Shown here piece after piece: positions 1 to 8,397 of a stretch of DNA of 64,000 bases. A model generated the notes under the pieces. The model did no database searches. It was not told the origin of the DNA and was given only the letters and a program-made list of their open reading frames with translations. Position 1 is the first letter of the stretch. Every line of letters starts with the position of its first letter. The stretch is from Bacteroidales bacterium (GTDB lineage: Bacteria > Bacteroidota > Bacteroidia > Bacteroidales > UBA932): contig JAFUWY010000037.1 of the NCBI GenBank assembly GCA_017477245.1, positions 1-64,000 of the forward strand, read 5' to 3'. The position numbers and the translations under genes are program-made.

Positions 1-35
1 AGAGATAGAGATAGAGATATGGATAGGGATAGGGA
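1..35. repeat. Short hexanucleotide simple repeat
   Basis: About six tandem hexamers of the type AGAGAT/AGGGAT open the window. It may continue upstream of the window. No coding role is visible. Confidence 0.6.
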
Positions 36-198
36 CATGAACGATACGGGGTAGTGATCGGAAAGCGTTGCATGTGGAAAGGGGTCGGCGAATAAAAAGC
101 TGGGAGTGAAGAGCAGGGGCAGGGGGCCTACGGATTTCTTTTTTTGTCCGGGATTTCGTATCTTGTCAAAAAATATTGACCGTTACACCACATATCCC

Positions 199-2121
199 AT
201 GAGAAAGCAGATCATCCGCATTGCTACGGCATTCCTGCTGGCAGCAGGTTTGTGTTGTTCCTGCAACCGCGGCCAGGTCACCCTGGTCGAAGACGAACAG
301 ACCTATACCCTGGACAACGGCATCGTCTCCGCCGTCATCGCCAAGGCGTCCGGCGACCTCGTGTCCCTGCAGTACAAGGGACAGGAGATGCTGGCCACCC
401 GCATGGATGCCGAAGGGCATCCCGACCTCGCGCTGGACCCGCCGGGCGCCAACCCCCACGGCCTCAACCCCGGCATGACCGACCACCAGTACGGCTTCTG
501 GTCCCACGACGCGATGGGTCCTCGCGACACGCGCGACGCCGTCGCGACCGTGACCATCAACCCGGCCCGCAACGGCCGCAAGCGGGCCGAAGTGTCCGTC
601 AAGGGCATCGCCGAAGGCCGCAAGATGGGCACGGGCCCGGGCGCCTCGCAGGACGGCCAGTTCGCCGCCGACGTGGAGATCCGCTACGCCATCGAGGACG
701 GCTCCGCGAAAGTCTGGACCTACTGCATCTTCACCCACCCGGAGAGCTATCCCGCCTCCGCCATCGGTGAGGCCCGCTTCTGCGCCAAGCTCGCCCCCAT
801 CTTCGACTGGATGAGCGTGGACAAGTCCGTCGACTTCCACTACCCCAAGGACCACTTCGCCGGTGACAAATACGTCTATACCGCCGTCCAGTCCGAGAAC
901 CCCGCCTTCGGCTGGTCCAGCACCACCGAGGGGATCGGCTGCTTCATCCTCAACCCTTCGATGGAATACATGAGCGGCGGCCCCACCAAGGTCGAGTTCA
1001 TGGGCCACCGCGACACCAACCAGGCCGCCGCGCCCTGCATCCTCAACTACTGGCGCAGCAGCCACTACGGCGGCGCCGAAGTGTCCGTGGCCGCAGGCGA
1101 AGCCTGGGAGAAGGTCATCGGCCCGTTCGTCATCTACCTCAACGAAGGCCCCGACCACGACGCCATCTACGCCGACGCGCGGGCGGAAGCCGCCAAGGAG
1201 GCGCAGGCCTGGCCCTACGCCTGGGTGGACAGCCCCGCCTACGCCAAGCCGGCGGAACGCGCGACGGTCTCCGGCCGCATCGCCCTCGACGACCCGCAGG
1301 GTCCCAAGGCCTTCACCCGCCTGCAGGTCGGCCTCACCGCACCGGACGCCTTCTGGCAGCGTGACGCCAAGCACTACCAGTTCTGGGGCACCGCGGCATC
1401 CGACGGCAGCTTCAGCCTGAAGAACGTCCGTCCCGGCCGCTACACGCTGGTCGCCTTTGCCGACGGCGTGCTGGGCGAATTCGTCAAGGAGGGCATCGAA
1501 GTGCCCGCCGGAGGCACCCTGGACCTGCAGGACCTCGCCTGGAAACCGCGCCGCGAAGGCCGCGAGATCTTCGGGATCGGCACCCCGAACCGGAACGGCT
1601 CGGAATTCCGCATGGGCAGCGACTTCCGCGACCCGGAGGTGGTGCTCAAGTATGCGAAGGAATTCCCCAAGGACGTCACCTTCACGGTCGGCGAGAGCGA
1701 TCCCGCCCGCGACTGGCCCTACCTGCACGTCCCGCACAACACCGCTGACGACGTCAAGGTGCTGCCGTTCTTCGGCATCATGGGCACCGGCCGCGCCACG
1801 CCCTACCGCATCCGCTTCCAGCTGGACCAGGCGCCCGCCGCCTCCGCCCAAGCCGTCCTGCGGCTCGCCATCTGCGGCACCGCCGTCCCGGCGCTCGAGG
1901 TCTCCGTCAACGGGGCCAAGGCCGGCAACGTGGCGCTGCAGCAGACCCGCGACGGCGTCATCACGCGCCACGGCTCCCACGGCATCTGGTACGAGACCGA
2001 CTTCCCCTTCGACGGCCGCAAGCTGAAGAAAGGCTGGAACGAGCTCACGCTCACCGTCCCGGCCGGCTCGCTCAACTCGGGCCTCCTCTACGACTATATC
2101 CGTCTGGAACTGAAAGACTAA
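199..2121 (+). CDS. Rhamnogalacturonan lyase-like protein (PL4 family)
   Basis: A 640-residue exported protein, probably cleaving the rhamnogalacturonan I backbone of pectin by beta-elimination. The start at 199 gives a short basic N-terminus, a hydrophobic stretch and a cysteine-rich lipoprotein-type end (residues 1-22). The N-terminal beta-sandwich opens with a 'LDNGIVSAVI' stretch typical of the family. NYWRSSHYGG near residues 283-292 carries a histidine conserved in PL4 lyases. A carboxypeptidase-regulatory-like beta domain follows near residues 355-450. The C-terminal domain begins with 'GIGTPNRNGSEFR' and has 'DWPYLHV', both PL4 hallmarks. The next gene, 4 bases downstream, is a rhamnogalacturonan acetylesterase homologue, which supports the pectin assignment. 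An upstream in-frame ATG at 106 would spoil the signal peptide. Exact substrate is inferred. Confidence 0.85.
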   Translation: MRKQIIRIATAFLLAAGLCCSCNRGQVTLVEDEQTYTLDNGIVSAVIAKASGDLVSLQYKGQEMLATRMDAEGHPDLALDPPGANPHGLNPGMTDHQYGFWSHDAMGPRDTRDAVATVTINPARNGRKRAEVSVKGIAEGRKMGTGPGASQDGQFAADVEIRYAIEDGSAKVWTYCIFTHPESYPASAIGEARFCAKLAPIFDWMSVDKSVDFHYPKDHFAGDKYVYTAVQSENPAFGWSSTTEGIGCFILNPSMEYMSGGPTKVEFMGHRDTNQAAAPCILNYWRSSHYGGAEVSVAAGEAWEKVIGPFVIYLNEGPDHDAIYADARAEAAKEAQAWPYAWVDSPAYAKPAERATVSGRIALDDPQGPKAFTRLQVGLTAPDAFWQRDAKHYQFWGTAASDGSFSLKNVRPGRYTLVAFADGVLGEFVKEGIEVPAGGTLDLQDLAWKPRREGREIFGIGTPNRNGSEFRMGSDFRDPEVVLKYAKEFPKDVTFTVGESDPARDWPYLHVPHNTADDVKVLPFFGIMGTGRATPYRIRFQLDQAPAASAQAVLRLAICGTAVPALEVSVNGAKAGNVALQQTRDGVITRHGSHGIWYETDFPFDGRKLKKGWNELTLTVPAGSLNSGLLYDYIRLELKD

Positions 2122-2125
2122 GACC

Positions 2126-3478
2126 ATGCACCCGAAATCCTTGCTGGCGGCCACCGTCCTGGCCCTTACCCTGACACTCCCCCTCCGGGGGCAATCCTGG
2201 CGCTTCGACTTCGGTCCTGGGCCCGTGGCCGACGGCTGGATGGGTGTCACGCCCGACATGGCGTACGATGCGGCGCGCGGCTACGGCTTCGACGTGATGC
2301 CGACACGCGCCACCTCCCTCCGGGGCGGAGACCCCGTGACCGGAGACTTCATCACTTCCGACGGGCCGTTCAAATTCTCGGTCCGGCTTCCGGAAGGAAA
2401 CTACCGCGTGACCGTGATCCTCGGCGACCCGCAGGGCACCTCCTGCACCACCGTGAAGGCCGAGGAGCGCCGCCTGATGCTGGAGCGCGTCCGCACGGAC
2501 CAGGGCGAGACGCGCCGGATCGACTTCGGCGTCAATATCCGGCACCGCACCCTCTCCCAGGGCAACGCCATCAAGTTCGACGTCCGCGAATGGGATCCGG
2601 CGACCGACCTGCCCGTCACCAACACCTGGGACGACCGCCTCACCCTGACCTTCAGCGACGAACATCCCTGCGTCTGCGCGCTCAAGATCGCGCCCATGGA
2701 CGACGCGGTCACCCTCTTCCTGATCGGCGACTCCACCGTCACGGACCAGGTCACGGAGCCCTACGGCACCTGGGGCCAGCACCTCACCCGCTGGCTGCGC
2801 CTGCCCGTCGTGGTGGCCAACCACGCCGAGTCCGGCCAGACCGCCAAGGGATTCCGCTTCCAGCGCCGCTGGGACAAGGTCATGGAACTCATCCAGCCCG
2901 GCGACTACGTCTTCATCCAGTTCGGCCACAACGACCTCAACAGCCGCGGCCATGACGCCATGTGGGCCCTGGACGATGCGGCCGGCGACTGGGTCCGCAC
3001 CTACTCCGAGGCCCTGAAGGACTACAAATGGGAGCTGGCGATGGATGCGCTCGAAGTCAAGCGCCACGGCGGCATCCCTGTCATCGTCTCGCCGATGACC
3101 AAGATCGACATCCGCACCGGCGCGCTCAACACCGCCGGTCTCGGCGACTACCCGCAGGGCGCACGCGAAGCGGCCGCCCTGGCGGAGTGCGCCTTCATCG
3201 ACCTCAATGCCATGAGCGTCAAGCTCATGCAATCCCTCGGTCCCGAGGCCTCCCGCAAGGCCTACGTGGACGGGCTGCACACCAACACCTACGGGGGCTA
3301 CCTGCTCGCCCGCTGCATCGCCGAGGGCATCCGCGAAGCCGGCCTGCCGGTCGCGGAGTACCTGACGGACGACGCCCGGTTCGACACGGCCCGGCCCGCT
3401 CCGCTGCCCGACGCATACGACATCCCGGCGGATCCGCCCGTCAGGGTGCCGGATCCGCCGGGATGGCCGCGCCGTTAG
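2126..3478 (+). CDS. Rhamnogalacturonan acetylesterase-like SGNH hydrolase (CE12)
   Basis: A 450-residue secreted esterase with a cleavable signal peptide (about residues 1-21), an N-terminal beta-sandwich domain of carbohydrate-binding type (about 25-190) and a C-terminal SGNH hydrolase domain. The SGNH blocks are visible: FLIGDST with the nucleophilic serine near residue 201, a glycine in the 'ESGQTAKG' stretch, GHND near 267 and the DxxH pair in DGLHTNTYG near 381. This order and the HTNTYG end fit the RhgT/YesT esterases, which remove acetyl groups from galacturonate in rhamnogalacturonan so that lyases can act. It lies 4 bases after the PL4-like gene and is probably cotranscribed with it. 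Confidence 0.85.
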   Translation: MHPKSLLAATVLALTLTLPLRGQSWRFDFGPGPVADGWMGVTPDMAYDAARGYGFDVMPTRATSLRGGDPVTGDFITSDGPFKFSVRLPEGNYRVTVILGDPQGTSCTTVKAEERRLMLERVRTDQGETRRIDFGVNIRHRTLSQGNAIKFDVREWDPATDLPVTNTWDDRLTLTFSDEHPCVCALKIAPMDDAVTLFLIGDSTVTDQVTEPYGTWGQHLTRWLRLPVVVANHAESGQTAKGFRFQRRWDKVMELIQPGDYVFIQFGHNDLNSRGHDAMWALDDAAGDWVRTYSEALKDYKWELAMDALEVKRHGGIPVIVSPMTKIDIRTGALNTAGLGDYPQGAREAAALAECAFIDLNAMSVKLMQSLGPEASRKAYVDGLHTNTYGGYLLARCIAEGIREAGLPVAEYLTDDARFDTARPAPLPDAYDIPADPPVRVPDPPGWPRR

Positions 3479-3496
3479 CACGGCATCCGCCCAAGC

Positions 3497-4048
3497 TTAT
3501 TTCTCAGGCTGCACGAAAGGAATCTTCGCCACGATCTTCTTGATCGGGGCGCGGTTGCCGTCGGGCGGCAGCATGGGCTGGTGGGCGTCGGACGGGAAAA
3601 GGATGATGTACTTGCCCGGCGTCAGCACGACCGGCGTGAACTTCGACGCGGAGCGGGAATACTCCACATCCTTGGCCTCGTTGTAAGGACTCACCTGCTC
3701 GGTCATGTCTTCCGGTTTCGCCACGTTGACCAGTTCCTGGCCTTCCACGACATAGAAAAGGTCAATCCGCTTGTGATGGTCCTCGAAGTTCATCCGGTCA
3801 CGGGTGCTGTCGACCTGCACGGTGACCCAGGTATTTTCCGTGACATCATAACGGCCGGCGGGAAGGGCCAGGTTCTCCGGCTTGGAGAGCCAGGCGAACA
3901 CGGCGTCCCACTCGGGCTGGTTCAGTTTGTACTGCTCGTCATACACGGCGCGGTCCACGGTCGCGTCGGCTTCGTTCCAGAGATAAACCTGGGCTTTGGG
4001 TGCGCAGGCGCACAGCGCCAGCAGCAGGAGGATCGGTAATCTTTTCAT
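3497..4048 (-). CDS. YhcH/YjgK/YiaL family lipoprotein
   Basis: A 183-residue protein with a lipoprotein signal (MKRLPILLLLALCAC) followed by a YhcH/YjgK/YiaL (DUF386) cupin-like beta domain. Family marks include 'HHKRIDLFYVVEGQE' and 'KYIILFPSDAHQPML', with histidines that bind a metal in homologues. Intracellular family members are linked to sugar handling, such as sialic acid or beta-galactoside anomers, but the exported lipoprotein form has no firm role. It begins 7 bases after fabZ and is the last gene of the acyl ligase-fabF-fabZ run, so it is probably cotranscribed. The link to that cluster's chemistry is unclear. Confidence 0.75.
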   Translation of the reverse strand: MKRLPILLLLALCACAPKAQVYLWNEADATVDRAVYDEQYKLNQPEWDAVFAWLSKPENLALPAGRYDVTENTWVTVQVDSTRDRMNFEDHHKRIDLFYVVEGQELVNVAKPEDMTEQVSPYNEAKDVEYSRSASKFTPVVLTPGKYIILFPSDAHQPMLPPDGNRAPIKKIVAKIPFVQPEK

Positions 4049-4055
4049 GGTTATG

Positions 4056-4484
4056 TTATTTGTCCAGTTTCCCGTTTTCCATCAGATAGAAGGTCAGTTC
4101 GCCCTTGCAGGCAAGGTGGCCGTCCACCTTGGCCTCGGCGCCGATTACGTAGAGGGCGCCGCGGACGGCGATCGGTTTCGCACTCACCTCGATCGTGTCG
4201 CCCGGACGGACCATGTGCTTGAAGCGCACCTTGTCAAGCCCGGCATAGAAAGGCGTGTGGCCCTTGAGTTTCTCGCCCAGGATCAGGGTGCAGGACTGCG
4301 CCATGATCTCGCAGAGGATGACGCCCGGAACCACCGGGAAATCCGGGAAGTGGCCGCGCAGGAAAAACTCTTCGCCCGTGACGTGGTAGGTCGCCTTGAT
4401 GGCATCCCCATCCTTCTCCGTCCAGTCCACCAGGAGCATCGGCTCCCGGTGCGGAAGGAACTCTTTGATCTGTTCTCTATTCAT
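4056..4484 (-). CDS. fabZ: 3-hydroxyacyl-ACP dehydratase FabZ-like
   Basis: A 142-residue single hotdog-fold dehydratase that would remove water from 3-hydroxyacyl-ACP in fatty acid chain extension. The start at 4484 (MNREQIKEFLPHREPML) matches the usual FabZ N-terminus; a longer reading from 4511 adds nine residues without family similarity. The catalytic histidine is H45 in GHFPDFPVVPG and the glutamate is E59 in CEIMAQ. The length is typical. It is encoded 35 bases after fabF and 7 bases before a lipoprotein gene. Because no acyl carrier protein gene is nearby, it could serve either the general pathway or a dedicated acyl product made with the adjacent ligase. Confidence 0.88.
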   Translation of the reverse strand: MNREQIKEFLPHREPMLLVDWTEKDGDAIKATYHVTGEEFFLRGHFPDFPVVPGVILCEIMAQSCTLILGEKLKGHTPFYAGLDKVRFKHMVRPGDTIEVSAKPIAVRGALYVIGAEAKVDGHLACKGELTFYLMENGKLDK

Positions 4485-4519
4485 GATGATCCGATTCGAA
4501 ATAACGGTCAAATATACGA

Positions 4520-5770
4520 TTAATTGTCGAATTTACGCAGGGCGACGCACGCATCGTGGCCGCCGAATCCCAAGGAATTGGACACCGCCACGGTGACGGG
4601 GCGCTCCACGGCCTGCAGCGGCGTGTAGTCCAGGTCGCATTCCGGATCCGGAGCCGTCAGGCCGATGGTCGGCGGGATGATGCCGTCGCGCAGCGCCAGG
4701 GCGCTCGCCAGGATCTCCGCCGCGCCCGTGCCGCCCACCATGTGGCCGGTCATGGACTTGGTGGAGCTGACGGAAGCCCGGCGTGCCTCGGTCTCGCCGA
4801 GGGCGAGCTTGATCGCGAGGGTCTCCGTCTTGTCGTTGAGCAGGGTCCCGGTGCCGTGGGCATTGATATAGAGATGCTCGCCGGCACGGAAATCCGACTG
4901 CTCCAGCGCGGCGCGGATGGCCCGCGAGGCGGGCACGCCGTCCGGGCGCGGCGCCGTCGCGTGGTAGGCGTCGTTGAAGTTGCCGTAGCCCGTGACTTCC
5001 GCGAGGATCTGCGCCCCGCGGGCCACGGCGTGGTGGTATTCTTCCAAGATCAGCATGGCGGCGCCCTCGGCCAGCACGAAGCCGCCGCGCTCCGCGCTGA
5101 AGGGCAGCGAAGCGTGCAGCGGGTCCTCGGCGTGGGTCAGCGCGTGGGCGCTGACGAAGCCGCCGAAAGCCAGCGGGTTGAGCACGGCCTCGGTGCCTCC
5201 GGCGATCACGGCGTCGGCAAAGCCGTATTTCACCGCCCGGAAAGCCTCCCCGACGGACTGGGTGCTGGAGGCGCAGGCGGCCGTCGTGGTGAGGTTGGCG
5301 CCCTCGGCGCCGTAGCGGATGGCGATGTTGCCGGCGGCGATGTTGCCGATCATCTTGGGGATGAACAGCGGCGAGACGCGGTCGGCGCCGTCGGCCAGCA
5401 TCACCTTCGTCTGGTCGATGAAGGTCTGCATGCCGCCGATGCCGGTGCCGATGTAGATGCCGAGCCGCTCCGGCTCGATGTTGGTGCCGGCCTCCAGGCC
5501 GCTCTCCTGCATCGCCTGGGCCGCGGCGGCCTGGGCGAACAGGCAGAAGCGGTCGTTGCGCCGGGTTTCCTTGACCGTCAGGCCGTAGCGCACGGGATCG
5601 AAATCCCGGACCACGCCGGCGACATGGACGGGCAGGCCCCATTCCTGCAGTTCGGGGAGTGTTGTGATCCCGCAGCGGCCCGCCTTGAGGGCGGACCAGA
5701 ACTGCGCGGTATCGTTGCCGACCGGGGAGATGACGCCCGTGCCGGTGATGACGACTCTTCTCTCTTCCAT
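4520..5770 (-). CDS. fabF: Beta-ketoacyl-ACP synthase II (FabF-like)
   Basis: A 416-residue condensing enzyme joining malonyl-ACP to an acyl chain. The thiolase-fold triad is complete: C166 in TTAACASSTQ, H305 in NAHGTGT and H343 in STKSMTGHMVGGTGA, with K338. Length and the NSLGFGGHDA C-terminus fit FabF rather than FabH. The ATG overlaps the TAA of the upstream acyl ligase by one base (TAATG), so translation is probably coupled. This tight link with a ligase suggests a specialised acyl chain, although a housekeeping role cannot be excluded. Confidence 0.92.
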   Translation of the reverse strand: MEERRVVITGTGVISPVGNDTAQFWSALKAGRCGITTLPELQEWGLPVHVAGVVRDFDPVRYGLTVKETRRNDRFCLFAQAAAAQAMQESGLEAGTNIEPERLGIYIGTGIGGMQTFIDQTKVMLADGADRVSPLFIPKMIGNIAAGNIAIRYGAEGANLTTTAACASSTQSVGEAFRAVKYGFADAVIAGGTEAVLNPLAFGGFVSAHALTHAEDPLHASLPFSAERGGFVLAEGAAMLILEEYHHAVARGAQILAEVTGYGNFNDAYHATAPRPDGVPASRAIRAALEQSDFRAGEHLYINAHGTGTLLNDKTETLAIKLALGETEARRASVSSTKSMTGHMVGGTGAAEILASALALRDGIIPPTIGLTAPDPECDLDYTPLQAVERPVTVAVSNSLGFGGHDACVALRKFDN

Positions 5771-7422
5771 TACTTGTACATGAATCGGCGGATGCTGCCC
5801 TTCGGGGTCTTGGAGAACGGTTCGAACCGGAGCTCGAAATCGTTGACGGCGGAGTAGCCGGGCAGTTTGTTGTTCAGGGCCACGATATTCTGGCGCATGA
5901 TGGCGTCGAGCCCGTCGGCGCCGATGCCGGCCTTGTCGAGGGCATCCATGTTCGGGACGATCAGGGCCACGATCTTGTGGCCGCGCTGCAGCACGATCGA
6001 CTCCGCCACGTAGGGCAGCTCGTTCAGGATCACCTCGATCTCCTCGGGATAGACGTTCTGGCCGCTCTCCGAGAGGATCATGTTCTTGCTGCGGCCCAGC
6101 AGGAAGACGTTGTTGTCCTTGTCCACGGTGCCGATGTCGCCCGTGCGGAACCAGCCGTCCCTGAGGACTTCGGCCGTGGCCTCGGGGTTCTTGTAGTAGC
6201 CGCAGAACACGACGTCACCCTTGACGTAGAGTTCGCCGGCGATGTTCTCCGGATCCGGGGAATCGATGCGCAGCTCCATCACCTCGGGCAGGTACTCGCC
6301 GCAGGACTTGGGGACGTAGCGGCCCACCTTGCCGTAGGAGACGATCGGAGCGAGCTCGGTCAGGCCGTAGCCCGTGATGAACGGCACCTGGAGCTTGTGG
6401 ACGAGCAGGGACTCCACCTCGGAAGGGATGGCGGAGCCGCCCGTAGCGAAGACCTCGATCCTGCCGCCGGTCTCGGCCATCAGCTTGTCATAGAGCTTCT
6501 TGCAGTATTCCGGATGATTCTTGTAGTCCTTGAATTTCTCCTTGCCCTCCGGGCTGTGGATGTCCGGGCCGAGGATGTATTCGATGAGCTTGACGAAGAT
6601 GAGGGGCACGCCGTAGAAGATGCGCGGCTTGACCTCCATCAGGGCGTCCTTGACGTTCATCGGGATCGGCGGCAGGCCGAGCACGGTCACGTGCATGCCG
6701 AGGGTCAGCGGGATCACCACGTCGCACATCAGGCCGAAGCTGTGGGCGTGCGGCAGCAGGCTGAGGTAGTTCTCCCATTTGTGGAACGGGAAGCCCGGGG
6801 TGATGGCCTGGACGTTGGCCGTGTCGTTGCGGTAGGTCAGCATCACGCCCTTCGGGTTGCCGGTGGAACCGGAGGTGTAGAGGATGGCGCAGACCTCGTC
6901 GAGGTCGGCGTCGATCACTTTGAAGTCGGCAGGCTGCATGCCGGCCGGGTATTCCTGCGCAAGCAGCTGAGCGCCGGCGGCGTAGAGCTCGCCCACGCCT
7001 TCGCGGCTGGCGAGCACAGCGCCCGTGGCGCAGTCGATGACGCAGAGCACCTGCGGCATCTGTTCGAAATCCATCGCGTCGAAGATGCGCTTCTCCGTAT
7101 AGAGGATCCTGCTGTCGGAGTGGACCACCAGTTTCTGGGTATCGGCCGGGGTGAAGGCGTTGTAGAGTTCGACGGCGACGTAGCCCTTGCTGACGGCCGC
7201 GTAGTAGATGGAGGCGCCCAGGGCGCAGGGCCGGGTGTTGATGGCGACCTTGTCGCCACGCTTCAGGCCGGCCTTCTTCCAGATGATATCCAGGGTCTCG
7301 ATCCGCTCGGCGAGCTCGCGGTAAGAGATGGTCGATTTGCGGAAATCACTCAAAGCCGGGCGCTCCCAGCTTTCACGGACAGCTCCTTCGAAGAGCTTGA
7401 TGAAGTTGTCGATCTTGATCAT
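5770..7422 (-). CDS. AMP-forming acyl ligase (acyl-CoA/ACP synthetase family)
   Basis: A 550-residue ANL-superfamily enzyme that activates a carboxylic acid with ATP and transfers it to a thiol (CoA or ACP). The P-loop is YTSGSTGNPKG at residues 182-192. Further marks are TGYGLTE, the hinge motif 'WFRTGDIG' and a C-terminal lysine in KTPKGSIRRF. Start 7422 (MIKIDNFIKL) was chosen because the family N-terminus begins there and an upstream Bacteroidota promoter lies at 7460-7491. It leads the fabF-fabZ-lipoprotein operon. A paralogue lies at 24877-26523 and shares the C-terminal pattern. Substrate chain length cannot be read from the sequence. Confidence 0.88.
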   Translation of the reverse strand: MIKIDNFIKLFEGAVRESWERPALSDFRKSTISYRELAERIETLDIIWKKAGLKRGDKVAINTRPCALGASIYYAAVSKGYVAVELYNAFTPADTQKLVVHSDSRILYTEKRIFDAMDFEQMPQVLCVIDCATGAVLASREGVGELYAAGAQLLAQEYPAGMQPADFKVIDADLDEVCAILYTSGSTGNPKGVMLTYRNDTANVQAITPGFPFHKWENYLSLLPHAHSFGLMCDVVIPLTLGMHVTVLGLPPIPMNVKDALMEVKPRIFYGVPLIFVKLIEYILGPDIHSPEGKEKFKDYKNHPEYCKKLYDKLMAETGGRIEVFATGGSAIPSEVESLLVHKLQVPFITGYGLTELAPIVSYGKVGRYVPKSCGEYLPEVMELRIDSPDPENIAGELYVKGDVVFCGYYKNPEATAEVLRDGWFRTGDIGTVDKDNNVFLLGRSKNMILSESGQNVYPEEIEVILNELPYVAESIVLQRGHKIVALIVPNMDALDKAGIGADGLDAIMRQNIVALNNKLPGYSAVNDFELRFEPFSKTPKGSIRRFMYK

Positions 7423-7459
7423 TTGCTTCGGGTTTAGATTCGTTGTTTCAAAAACTCGG

Positions 7460-7491
7460 CAAAAATACACCCGAATCCCCACGCGCGCAAA
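7460..7491 (-). promoter_or_regulatory. Bacteroidota promoter for the acyl ligase operon
   Basis: On the minus strand TTTTG (about 7488-7491) and TATTTTTG (7460-7467) are 20 bases apart. This fits the TTTG/TAnnTTTG sigma consensus of the phylum, 38 bases before the ligase start. Confidence 0.6.
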
Positions 7492-7528
7492 AGAATGGAA
7501 CCAGCGGACAAAAAAAGTGACGAAAACC

Positions 7529-7558
7529 TTGAATTGCGGGAAATTCGCCGTAACTTTG
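7529..7558 (+). promoter_or_regulatory. Bacteroidota promoter for the LytTR gene
   Basis: TTG at 7529 and TAACTTTG at 7551-7558 are 19 bases apart, placed 36 bases before the ATG at 7594. It is divergent from the ligase promoter. Confidence 0.6.
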
Positions 7559-7593
7559 GGACGAATTTAAGGCAAAAAACAGTTCGTCCCACC

Positions 7594-8397
7594 ATGAACA
7601 CGCAGCTCAGAATCGGCAAGACCTACCTGTCCCAACTCCTCTACGTGGCCCTGATCCCGGCTTTTTTCGTCGGGTTCTGCTTCCTGTACGACCCCTTCGG
7701 CATGAAGGCCTTCTACCAGGTCGGCGGGATGACTTTCGGATTCCACTTCCTCATGCTCGCCTGCATCCTGCTGGCGATCCTCGCCCTAACGAGGCTGGTC
7801 TTCAGCGCCCTCTACAAGCACATCCCCTTCAAGTGGTGGCACTACATCCTCTGGTGCATCGGAGAGACCTTCATATTCGCCTGCTTCATGGCCCTGTACA
7901 CGACCCTCTTCTACGGCGGGCAGTTCAACTACTTCGTCGCCCTGTCAAAGAGTTTCAAGTTCAGCTACCTGATCCTGGTCTACCCGTACCTGTTCCTCTG
8001 CCTGATCCAGGTCATCCGCAACAAGGACTACGACCTCAACGCGGAGCCCTCGGACACGCTCGTCAAGTTCTACGACGAGCACAAGCGGCTCAAGCTCTCG
8101 ATCGACCCGGGCGCGGTCATCTGCATCCAGGCTGACGCCAACTATATCATCATCAAATACATGGATGCCGGGCGCATCAAGGAGTTCATGCTCCGTGCCT
8201 CGATGAAGAGCATCGAGCAGACCGTGGCGGGCCACGGCCTGGTGCGCTGCCACCGCTCCTACTTCGTCAATCCCAAGTACGTCAAGATGCTGAGCAAGAA
8301 CAAGGACGGCATCATTACGGCAGAACTGCTGCATCCCGAGGTGGATTCCATCCCGGTCAGCAAGCAGTTCTACCAGCAGTTGTCCGAGCTTCTCTAG
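7594..8397 (+). CDS. Membrane-anchored LytTR transcriptional regulator
   Basis: A 267-residue protein with four predicted transmembrane segments in the N-terminal half (about residues 14-135) and a C-terminal LytTR DNA-binding domain (about 165-267). The LytTR part shows 'CIQADANYIIIKYMDAG', 'RCHRSYFVNPKYV' and 'IPVSKQFY', typical of the family. It has no receiver domain, so it is not a classical response regulator. The membrane part may sense a signal directly. The start at 7594 fits the promoter at 7529-7558; the longer reading from 7495 would cross it. Its stop shares the four bases CTAG with the stop of the convergent GH2 gene. Targets are unknown. Confidence 0.85.
   Translation: MNTQLRIGKTYLSQLLYVALIPAFFVGFCFLYDPFGMKAFYQVGGMTFGFHFLMLACILLAILALTRLVFSALYKHIPFKWWHYILWCIGETFIFACFMALYTTLFYGGQFNYFVALSKSFKFSYLILVYPYLFLCLIQVIRNKDYDLNAEPSDTLVKFYDEHKRLKLSIDPGAVICIQADANYIIIKYMDAGRIKEFMLRASMKSIEQTVAGHGLVRCHRSYFVNPKYVKMLSKNKDGIITAELLHPEVDSIPVSKQFYQQLSELL

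Noticed and set aside
166..2259. Long minus-strand frame opposite the PL4 gene
   Set aside because: Low-complexity Gly/Val/Asp-rich translation without domains. It is the usual shadow of a high-GC gene; similar shadows at 8448-11201, 19260-21650, 55132-57282 and elsewhere were left out for the same reason.
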